Shown here piece after piece: positions 15,173-21,798 of a DNA stretch of 21,798 nt (position 1 is its first letter; each line of letters opens with the position of its first letter). The notes under the pieces are model-generated. The model did not search any database. It was not told the origin of the DNA and saw nothing but the letters and a program-made list of their open reading frames with translations. Source of the stretch: CAZHAC01 sp964383855 (GTDB lineage: Bacteria; Chloroflexota; Dormibacteria; Dormibacterales; Dormibacteraceae); NCBI GenBank assembly GCA_964383855.1, contig CAYLIP010000044.1:1-21798 (forward strand), given 5' to 3'. The translations under genes and the position numbers were made by a program.

Positions 15173-16342
15173 TCAGGACCGGGCCCAGGCGGCCTCCAGC
15201 GCGAGCGCCGTCTCGACCAGCTCCGCCTCCCGGCCAAAGCGCCCGACCACCTGCACCCCGACCGGGAGACCGGCGGAGGGCGCGGGCAGAACGATCACCG
15301 GGTGGCCGGTGAGGTTGAAGGGTCGCGTGAAGGCCAGCAGCCGCCCTCGGGGCACCGCCTCCCCGATCACCGGCGCCACGAACGGCGCGGCCGGCAGCAG
15401 GAGGGCGTCGAGCCCGGCGGCCTCCATCGCCTCCTCGGCGGCGGCGCGGAGCCGGGACTGCTCCAGCAGGGCGCCGACGTAGCTGGAGCGGGGGACGTCC
15501 TCGCCCGAGCGCAGCAGCGCCCGCACGTCCTCGCCGTACTTCTCGGGCACCGTCGCCAGCCAGTGCCGGTGGTAGGCGAGCGCCTCGGTCAGGAGGATCA
15601 CGAGCCCGGCGTCGTGCATCCGCTCCCGGTCCGGGAACTCGACCTCGGGCACTCCCCTGGAGACGTGGCGCCAGGCCTCGGAGGTGGTCTCGTCCAGTCC
15701 CGCGATCCAGCCTCCGGGGAGACCCAGCCGGAGCTCCCCGAGCGGCCGCACATGCGCCGGGACGAGCTCCGTCAGCTCGCTCATCGACTCCAGGGCGGCG
15801 GCCGCCGTCCTCACGTCGGGCGCCAGCGGTCCCAGCGTGTCCAGCGACCGCGAGAGGGGGATGACCCCCTCGGTGTCGACCGTCCCGATGGTGGGCTTGA
15901 ACCCGACCACCCCGCAGAAGGCGGCCGGGATGCGGATCGAGCCCCCGGTGTCGCTGCCCAGGGCCCAGTCGCACATGCCCGTGGCCACGGCGACCGCGGA
16001 GCCGCCAGACGAGCCACCGGCCACCCGCTCGGGATCCTGCGGGTTGCGGACGGGTCCGAAATGGGGATTGGCGCTGGTCGCGCCGTAGGCGAACTCGTGG
16101 AGATTGGCCTTGCCGACCACGACCGCGCCCGACTTCCGGCGCATCCACTCCACGACCGGCGCGTCGCGCTCCGCGACCACGTCGGGCAGGATCACGCCCC
16201 CGGCCGTGGTCACCGTGCCGCGGACGTCAACCAGGTCCTTGACCGCGACCGCGGGACCGTCGCCCGCCTCCTCGGTCAGCGAGATGAAGGCGTTCAGGTG
16301 CGCAAGCTCGCGCGCCCGGCGCCTGGCGGCCTCTGCCTCCAA
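15173..16342 (-). CDS. Amidase-signature-family hydrolase
   Basis: A 389-residue amidase hydrolysing a C-N bond. The Ser-cisSer-Lys triad is present: Lys35 in AVKDLVDV, the cis-Ser in GGSSGGS (109-115) and nucleophile Ser135 in GSDTGGSIR. It is shorter than usual (about 450-500), mainly because only about 34 residues precede the catalytic Lys, where 70-80 is common. The start is nevertheless well supported: TTG 16342 is 8 nt after a perfect AGGAGGG, which overlaps the TAG stop of the upstream peptidase. Third gene of the CoxG-peptidase-amidase operon. No GatB/GatC genes accompany it, so a GatA role is unlikely. Substrate unknown; the neighbouring molybdenum hydroxylase raises the possibility of an amide made by ring hydroxylation. 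Confidence 0.9.
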   Translation of the reverse strand: MEAEAARRRARELAHLNAFISLTEEAGDGPAVAVKDLVDVRGTVTTAGGVILPDVVAERDAPVVEWMRRKSGAVVVGKANLHEFAYGATSANPHFGPVRNPQDPERVAGGSSGGSAVAVATGMCDWALGSDTGGSIRIPAAFCGVVGFKPTIGTVDTEGVIPLSRSLDTLGPLAPDVRTAAAALESMSELTELVPAHVRPLGELRLGLPGGWIAGLDETTSEAWRHVSRGVPEVEFPDRERMHDAGLVILLTEALAYHRHWLATVPEKYGEDVRALLRSGEDVPRSSYVGALLEQSRLRAAAEEAMEAAGLDALLLPAAPFVAPVIGEAVPRGRLLAFTRPFNLTGHPVIVLPAPSAGLPVGVQVVGRFGREAELVETALALEAAWARS

Positions 16343-16350
16343 TCCTGCGG

Positions 16351-16357
16351 CCCTCCT
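16351..16357 (-). promoter_or_regulatory. Ribosome binding site of the amidase gene, overlapping the peptidase stop
   Basis: AGGAGGG on the minus strand, 8 nt before TTG 16342. The AG of the peptidase TAG stop forms part of it. It supports translational coupling and fixes the short amidase N-terminus. Confidence 0.7.
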
Positions 16358-18197
16358 ATCGGTCGGGCGGCAGCCCGAGATGCTTGAAGAGGAACCCCGA
16401 GATCAGGCGGTAGGCGCGAAGCTGGTTGCCGCGCTTGCTGAAGTCGTGGCCCTCATCCTCGAAGACCGTGTACTCGACTTCCCGCCCGAGCCCGCGCAGC
16501 GTCTCCACCATCTGGTCCGACTCCGGCTTCACCACCCGCGGATCGTTGGCGCCCTGGAGCACCAGGAGGGGCGCGCGGATGCGCTCCACGTAGGTGATCG
16601 GGGAGCGCTCCATGAGGAACTCCCGGTCCTCGTCGGGGTCGCCGACCCATTTCTTCATGGAGTCCCGCCAGTGCGGCGGGACGGCGCGGGCGAAGGTGAC
16701 GAGGTTGGCCGGGCCCACCAGGTCGACGCCGCAGCACCAGTAGTCGGGCAGCCGGGTCATCGCCGAGAGGGTGGCAAAGCCGCCGTAGCTGGCGCCGTAC
16801 ACGGCGATCCGGCCGGCGTCGGCCCAGTCCTGCTCGCGCAGCCACCGAGCGGCATGCTCGATGTCCTTCAGGTCGTCGCCGCCCCAGTCCCGGTGGATGA
16901 GCCGCTGGTAGCTCTTGCCGTAGCCGGCGCTGCCGCGGATGTTGGGCGCCAGCACGGCGACGCCGCGGCTGAGCAGGTACTGGTAGGCGGGCGAGCTGCG
17001 CGTGACCTGCGTGCGCTCCTGCGTCTCCGGACCGCCGTGGATCGAGAGCAGGACGGGCAGCTTGCCGGTCGCACCGCGGGGCCGGTAGAGCCATGCCGGG
17101 ACCTGCCGGCCGTCGAAGGTCGGATAGTGCACGAGCTCCGGCTCGACGAGATCCTCCTCGGGGATGCCGCCCAGGAAGCTCTCGGTGATCCGCGTCACGG
17201 CGCCCGTCTCCAGGTCGGCGACGTAGACGTCGAAGGGACGGGTGCCGGTTCCGACCAGCGCCGCCACGCGGCGCCCGTCGGGCGAGAAGGCGAACTGCAG
17301 GCAGACGCCGCGCGGCAGTTCGGGGGCGGGCAGCTCGCGGCCGGTCTCGACGTCGAGAACGTGCAGGATCGAGTAGCCGTTCTCGTCGACGGTGAAGGCC
17401 AGCCGCGTCCGGTCCCCGGACATGGCCGCGTGCTCCACGCCCCAGTCGCCCTGCCAGAGGGCGCTGCGGTCGCCGGTCTCGAGGTCGATCGTCTCCAGGT
17501 AGGCGAACTCCTGGTCGCGGTCGGTGATGTTGATCAAGCGGGCCCCGTCGGCCGCGAAACCGACGGGGCCGTTGACCTGGTCGCCCTCGTGCGGCGTGAG
17601 GTCGCGGGTCTCCCTCGAGTCGAGATCGAGAAGGTGGACGTGCTGCTCGGTGTTCCCGATCACGTCCACCACCGCCACCCGCCGCCCGTCCGGGTGCCAC
17701 GCCCCGCCGTAGAACTTGCCGCCCGGACGGTCGAGCACCAGGGAGTACTCTCCCTCGACCACGTCAAGCTCGTAGAGGGTGACGTCGGTCGGGCGCTCCT
17801 GGTTGCCGGAGACCAGCATCCTGCGGCCGTCGTCGGCGACCGGCCCGACCGCGTACTGGACGCGCGGGTTGTCGGTGACCGGGCGGGGCCATCCACCCGC
17901 GTCGGGGAGCAGGTTGATCTGCCACTGCTCGGCGCCGCGCTGGTCGAGCTCGAGAACGAAGCCGGAGGGCGTCCACCGGTGATGGCGGACGGCCTCCTCC
18001 TCCTGCGTCGTCAGCTGCCGCGGCCAGCCACCCTCGACCGGCGAGGCCCAGAGGTTGAACTGGCCGGAGCCGTCGTGCGTGTAGGAGACGAAGCGGCTGT
18101 CCGGAGAGAAGTCAAGGTTGTTGAGGAAGTACCAGCGCCGGAGCGCGAAGAACTGCTCGAAGCGGGGGCGTGCCCCGGCGCGCACCGCGGTCGTCAC
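16356..18197 (-). CDS. S9-family prolyl oligopeptidase-like serine peptidase
   Basis: A 613-residue peptidase with an N-terminal beta-propeller (repeated FSPDSRFVSYTHDG- and WHPDGRRVAVVD-like blades, about residues 25-330) that gates access, and a C-terminal alpha/beta-hydrolase domain. The triad is Ser470 (YGASYGGFA), Asp552 (GANDPRVV) and His584 (DEGHDFSKRGN). It resembles acylaminoacyl-peptidase/dipeptidyl-peptidase-type S9 members that trim short peptides. No signal peptide is seen, so it is probably cytoplasmic. GTG 18197 overlaps the TGA of the CoxG-like gene (GTGA), so it is coupled to it, and the amidase follows 13 bases after its stop. A peptidase and an amidase behind a CoxG-like gene is an unusual grouping. 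Confidence 0.93.
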   Translation of the reverse strand: MTTAVRAGARPRFEQFFALRRWYFLNNLDFSPDSRFVSYTHDGSGQFNLWASPVEGGWPRQLTTQEEEAVRHHRWTPSGFVLELDQRGAEQWQINLLPDAGGWPRPVTDNPRVQYAVGPVADDGRRMLVSGNQERPTDVTLYELDVVEGEYSLVLDRPGGKFYGGAWHPDGRRVAVVDVIGNTEQHVHLLDLDSRETRDLTPHEGDQVNGPVGFAADGARLINITDRDQEFAYLETIDLETGDRSALWQGDWGVEHAAMSGDRTRLAFTVDENGYSILHVLDVETGRELPAPELPRGVCLQFAFSPDGRRVAALVGTGTRPFDVYVADLETGAVTRITESFLGGIPEEDLVEPELVHYPTFDGRQVPAWLYRPRGATGKLPVLLSIHGGPETQERTQVTRSSPAYQYLLSRGVAVLAPNIRGSAGYGKSYQRLIHRDWGGDDLKDIEHAARWLREQDWADAGRIAVYGASYGGFATLSAMTRLPDYWCCGVDLVGPANLVTFARAVPPHWRDSMKKWVGDPDEDREFLMERSPITYVERIRAPLLVLQGANDPRVVKPESDQMVETLRGLGREVEYTVFEDEGHDFSKRGNQLRAYRLISGFLFKHLGLPPDR

Positions 18198-18886
18198 GAA
18201 CGGCCGCCCCCGAAGAGCCGCTTGATCCGGTCCCAGAGGACGGCGAAGAAGAGTGAGAGGGCGTTGACCGGCTTGGCGGGCGCCGGTGGCGCCGCGGCCG
18301 GCGCGGGGGCCGGGGCCGGCTTCACGCCGCTCTCGGCCCGGCCCTCACCCAGTCCCTCGGCCATGACAGGCGCCTCGGCCGAGCTCACCTCGGCCGTCCC
18401 GGATGCCGCGGCGGCCGGGGCTCCGGCCCCCGCCCCGGCGGGACCCTCCAGCCGCTCCTTGATGCAGGCGGCCATCTGGGAGACCAGCCGGCGTGAGACG
18501 TCCTCCATGACGCCGCGGCCGAAGTTGGCGACGCGGCCGGCGACCGTGTAGTCGGTGGCGAGCACGACCTCTGACCCTGACCCCGCCTCGGCCACGGTCA
18601 TGATCGCCTTTGCCTGCGCCGAACCCGGGCCCGTCGTCTCCTTGCCGCTGGCCTCCAGCACCGCCCTGCGCAGGCCGGCGTCCCGCTCGACGATCCGGGC
18701 GGTGCCGTTGTAGGCAACTGTGATCGGACCGACCTTGATCTTCACCTTGCCCTTGAAAGTCTCGGGGTCGACGACCTCGGAGAGCTCGGCGCCCGGCATG
18801 CACTGGACCACGCGGTTGACGTCCACCAGGAAGGCGTAAACGGTGTCGGGCGGGGCGGCCACCTCGAATCGGTTCTCGATCTGCAT
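18194..18886 (-). CDS. coxG: CoxG-like SRPBCC protein with C-terminal amphipathic anchor
   Basis: A 230-residue protein. Residues 1-150 are an SRPBCC (START-like) domain of the CO dehydrogenase subunit G type: FEVAAPPDTVYAFLVDVNRV, CMPGAEL, then YTVAGRVANFGRGVMEDVSRRL. A low-complexity Ala/Pro/Gly linker follows (about 150-205), and the end is a short amphipathic/hydrophobic segment, NALSLFFAVLWDRIKRLFGG, well suited to membrane attachment. In CO oxidisers CoxG recruits the enzyme to the membrane and assists electron transfer to quinone; a similar role for the divergent coxSL-type enzyme is inferred. Start ATG 18886 has TAATTT 8 nt upstream, fitting a leaderless mRNA. First gene of the operon continuing with peptidase and amidase. 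Confidence 0.88.
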   Translation of the reverse strand: MQIENRFEVAAPPDTVYAFLVDVNRVVQCMPGAELSEVVDPETFKGKVKIKVGPITVAYNGTARIVERDAGLRRAVLEASGKETTGPGSAQAKAIMTVAEAGSGSEVVLATDYTVAGRVANFGRGVMEDVSRRLVSQMAACIKERLEGPAGAGAGAPAAAASGTAEVSSAEAPVMAEGLGEGRAESGVKPAPAPAPAAAPPAPAKPVNALSLFFAVLWDRIKRLFGGGRS

Positions 18887-18888
18887 TT

Positions 18889-18904
18889 GCGCCTAAATTA
18901 GCGC
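18889..18904. promoter_or_regulatory. Dyad over the coxG -10 region
   Basis: GCG(C)CTAA-A-TTAGCGC, an imperfect palindrome with one bulged C. It overlaps the candidate -10 of the coxG-like gene, so a regulator bound here would block that promoter and could also act on the divergent coxS-coxL transcript. Operator function is inferred from position only. Confidence 0.35.
18895..18900 (-). promoter_or_regulatory. Candidate -10 box of the coxG-peptidase-amidase operon
   Basis: TAATTT on the minus strand with 8 nt to ATG 18886, in an AT-rich patch that stands out from the GC-rich surroundings. It suggests a leaderless transcript. Confidence 0.5.
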
Positions 18905-19007
18905 GAAGATAGGTCGCGACGGGTATCGCCCTTGTTCTGGCTTTGGTTGGGGTTTCGCCGTCAGACCGTCCGGGGTCCGGTCGGCCGGCCGCAGCGAACA
19001 TCCTCTT

Positions 19008-19013
19008 GGAGGT
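19008..19013 (+). promoter_or_regulatory. Ribosome binding site of the coxS-like gene
   Basis: GGAGGT with 5 nt to ATG 19019. Unlike the divergent coxG-like gene, this transcript has a leader. The 132 bases between the two start codons must hold both promoters; no clear -10/-35 for this strand is visible. Confidence 0.7.
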
Positions 19014-19018
19014 AGCGC

Positions 19019-19537
<519 letters not shown>

Positions 19538-19541
19538 CGCC

Positions 19542-21798
19542 ATGGCGATCACGACCATGATCGGCGCCAAGATCCACCGCCGCGAGGATCCGCGGCTGGT
19601 CAGCGGCCATGGCCGCTACATCGACGACTTCAAGCGGCCGGGCACGGTGCATGCGTCATTCGTTCGCAGCCCCTACGCCCATGCCAGGATCAACTCCATC
19701 GACCCCGGCGAGGCCCTTCGGGCGCCGGGAGTGGTCGCCGTGCTCACGGCGCGCGACTTCGACGGCGTCCTGAGCGGTACGGCGCCGGTCGCGCCCGCCT
19801 TCGTGGCCGAGAAGAAGACGGTGCCCGACCGGCTGCCGATGGCCCGCGAGGAAGCCGTCTACCAGGGCGAGCCGGTGGCCATGGTCATCGCCGAGGAGCG
19901 CTACCAGGCGGCCGACGCGGCAGGCCTCGTGCACGTGGACTACGAGCCGCTGCCCGCGGTCATGGACCTCGAGAAGGCGATGCGGCCGGACAGCCCGAAG
20001 GCTCACCTGGACCTCCCCGACAACATCTGCTGGGACCTGACCTACAACGCCGATGCGGACGCCGCCTTCGCCGAGGCGGAGGTGACCGTCAAGGAGCGCA
20101 TCTGGCAGCAGCGCCTGGCCCCGACGGCGATGGAGCCGCGCGGCGTCATGGCCGAATACTCGCCCGACGACAACCAGATGACGATCTGGATCTCGAGCCA
20201 GAACCCACACTTCATCCGGCTCTTCGTGGGCGGCGCCCTGGGCATGTCCGAGAGCCGGGTGCGCGTCATCTCGCCCGACGTCGGCGGCGGATTCGGCAGC
20301 AAGATCAGCCCCTACTCAGAGGACTACCTGGTCCCGGCGGCAGCCAAGGTCACGGGCCGGCCGGTGAAGTGGATCGAGACCCGCACCGAGTCGCTCCAGG
20401 TCACCACGCATGGTCGAGGCCAGTACTTCGACATCGAGGTCGCCGGCAGGCGCGACGGCACCCTCCTGGGCATGAGGGCGACGCAGTACCTCGACGCGGG
20501 CGCTTACGTGGGAACCTTCGGCGCCTTCCAGGCCTGCGCCATCCTGCTGGCGGGCGGCGCCTACAGGTGGAAGCAGATCGCGGGCCGGACGGTCGGCGTC
20601 CTCACCAACAAGGTCGCCACCGACCCCTACCGGGGAGCGGGCCGGCCGGAGGCGACGCACCTGGTCGAGCGGATGGTCGACATCTTCGCGCGCGAGATCG
20701 CGATGGACCCGGTCGCCATCCGCAAGAAGAACTTCGTCCAGCCCTCGGAGTTCCCGTACACCCAGAACTTCGGGCTGGTCATGGACTCCGGCAACTACGA
20801 GGGCGCCATGGACAAAGCGCTGGCGCTGGCCGGCTACGAGGACTTCCGGCGCGAGCAGGAGGCGGCGCGCGGCCAGGGTCGATACCTGGGAATCGGCGTC
20901 AGCTCGTGGATCGAGATCTGCGGGTTCGGGCCCTCGGCGGCCACGGCCCCGGCCACCGGTGGCATCGCCCTGGTCGAGTCGGCCCACGTCCGGGTCTTCC
21001 CGACCGGCTCGGTCACCGTCTACACGGGCACGCACTCGCACGGCCAGGGCCACGAGACGACCTTCGCGCAGATCGTCGCCGACACGCTCGGCATTCCCTA
21101 TGACGAGATCGAGATCCGGCACGGCGACACCGGCGAGGGCACGTCGTTCGGCTACGGCACCTACGGATCGCGCTCGCTCGCGGTCGGCGGCATGGCCGTC
21201 CGGCGCGCCGGTCAGAAGGTCGTCGACAAGGCCCGGCAGATCGCGGCCAACATGTTCGAGGCGGCGCCCGAGGACGTCGTCTTCGACCAGGGCAAGTTCT
21301 ACGTCAAGGGCTCGCCCGACAACGCCAAGGCGATCCAGGAGGTGGCCTTCGCCGCCTATGGAACCGGCCTGCCCGAGGGCATGGAGCCGGGGCTGGAGGC
21401 GGTCAGCTACTTCGATCCGCCCAACTTCGTCTGGCCCTTCGGCACCCACGTCTGCATCGTCGAGGTCGACCCCGATACCGGCGGCGTGGACCTGAAGAAG
21501 TACGTCGCCGTCGACGACTGCGGCAACGTGATCAATCCCATGATCGTCGAGGGCCAGCTCCACGGCGGCATCGCCCAGGGCATCGCGCAGGCGCTCTTCG
21601 AGGAGGTCGTCTACGACGACGAGTCGGGGAACCTGAAGACAGGCACCTTCACCGATTACATGGTGCCGACGATGAACGAGATGCCCCCGATCTCGCTCGG
21701 CAGCCAGGTCACCCCATCGCCAAGCAACGAGCTGGGCGTCAAAGGCATCGGCGAAGCGGGCACGATCGCGGCCAGCGCGGCCGTGATCAACGCCATCG
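19542..21798 (+). CDS. coxL: Molybdenum-binding large subunit, form II CoxL / aldehyde oxidase type (partial, runs off the window)
   Basis: A xanthine-oxidase-family catalytic subunit with at least 752 residues visible and no stop before the window end, probably lacking only about the last 30-60. The N-terminal a/b hammerhead starts IGAKIHRREDPRLVSGHGRYIDD; the molybdopterin loop DVGGGFGSK lies near residue 250 and the catalytic Glu is Glu738 in GVKGIGEAG. The active-site loop is PYRGAGR (Tyr363-Arg368). True aerobic CO dehydrogenase (form I) has AYRCSFR with the Cu-binding Cys, which is absent here, so this is form II and probably hydroxylates an aldehyde or N-heterocycle rather than oxidising CO. 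ATG 19542 is 4 bases after the coxS-like stop; Met at 19557 is an alternative. Confidence 0.93.
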   Translation, partial: MAITTMIGAKIHRREDPRLVSGHGRYIDDFKRPGTVHASFVRSPYAHARINSIDPGEALRAPGVVAVLTARDFDGVLSGTAPVAPAFVAEKKTVPDRLPMAREEAVYQGEPVAMVIAEERYQAADAAGLVHVDYEPLPAVMDLEKAMRPDSPKAHLDLPDNICWDLTYNADADAAFAEAEVTVKERIWQQRLAPTAMEPRGVMAEYSPDDNQMTIWISSQNPHFIRLFVGGALGMSESRVRVISPDVGGGFGSKISPYSEDYLVPAAAKVTGRPVKWIETRTESLQVTTHGRGQYFDIEVAGRRDGTLLGMRATQYLDAGAYVGTFGAFQACAILLAGGAYRWKQIAGRTVGVLTNKVATDPYRGAGRPEATHLVERMVDIFAREIAMDPVAIRKKNFVQPSEFPYTQNFGLVMDSGNYEGAMDKALALAGYEDFRREQEAARGQGRYLGIGVSSWIEICGFGPSAATAPATGGIALVESAHVRVFPTGSVTVYTGTHSHGQGHETTFAQIVADTLGIPYDEIEIRHGDTGEGTSFGYGTYGSRSLAVGGMAVRRAGQKVVDKARQIAANMFEAAPEDVVFDQGKFYVKGSPDNAKAIQEVAFAAYGTGLPEGMEPGLEAVSYFDPPNFVWPFGTHVCIVEVDPDTGGVDLKKYVAVDDCGNVINPMIVEGQLHGGIAQGIAQALFEEVVYDDESGNLKTGTFTDYMVPTMNEMPPISLGSQVTPSPSNELGVKGIGEAGTIAASAAVINAI

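Noticed and set aside
16104..18551. An 815-codon open frame on the plus strand opposite the peptidase, amidase and coxG-like genes
   Set aside because: High-GC antisense shadow: low-complexity composition with no family motifs, while the minus strand has complete catalytic motifs throughout.
19542..21798. True aerobic CO dehydrogenase catalytic subunit
   Set aside because: The loop is PYRGAGR, lacking the AYRCSFR cysteine that binds Cu in form I enzymes.

Overview
The window is high-GC DNA (roughly 68-70% by eye) densely packed with metabolic genes. Neighbouring genes often overlap by 4 bases. Several operon heads carry a TANNNT box 7-8 nt before the start codon, as in leaderless transcription. 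Gene content (Tat-exported sugar-binding lipoprotein, form II CoxL-type molybdenum hydroxylase, CoxG, GH25-like secreted protein) suggests a soil-type aerobic heterotroph of the Actinobacteriota/Chloroflexota/Dormibacterota kind; this placement is inference only. A run of exactly 100 N shows it is a draft or metagenome scaffold.

Layout. (1) 7-6098, plus strand: a carbohydrate ABC importer with one binding lipoprotein, two separate MalF/MalG-type permease pairs and one MalK/UgpC-type ATPase. Neither MalF-type gene has a usable ATG/GTG/TTG; both seem to start at CTG beside the previous stop. (2) 10201-6125, minus strand: a four-gene operon coupled by 4-base overlaps (D-2-hydroxyacid dehydrogenase, HpcH/HpaI aldolase, RraA-like protein, IlvD-family dehydratase). 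With the importer this looks like uptake and breakdown of a sugar acid or related 2-keto-3-deoxy acid. (3) 10375-11274, plus strand: a cold-shock protein with a long 5' UTR hairpin, then the most interesting gene of the window, a DsbA/FrnE-like thiol oxidoreductase whose active site reads UPWC instead of CPWC. Its in-frame TGA (10708-10710) sits 13 nt before a perfect 8-bp hairpin with a GTT loop that fits a bacterial SECIS. (4) 12609-11293, minus: class III aminotransferase. (5) 13405-12683, minus: secreted GH25-like protein with six cysteines, divergent from a GlcD-type FAD oxidase (13485-14924, plus). (6) 14938-15172: a 41-bp tandem repeat array broken by the 100-N gap. (7) 18886-15173, minus: CoxG-like protein, S9 peptidase and amidase in a tight operon. 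(8) 19019 to the window end, plus: CoxS and CoxL subunits of a form II xanthine-oxidase-family enzyme; CoxL runs off the edge.

How it may fit together. Importer, dehydratase, aldolase, hydroxyacid dehydrogenase and glycolate-oxidase-like enzyme could form a route from an imported sugar acid through a 2-keto-3-deoxy acid to pyruvate plus a small aldehyde or 2-hydroxy acid. The substrate cannot be read from the sequence. The selenoprotein needs selA, selB, selC and selD, none of which is in the window, so its reading as Sec depends on the rest of the genome.
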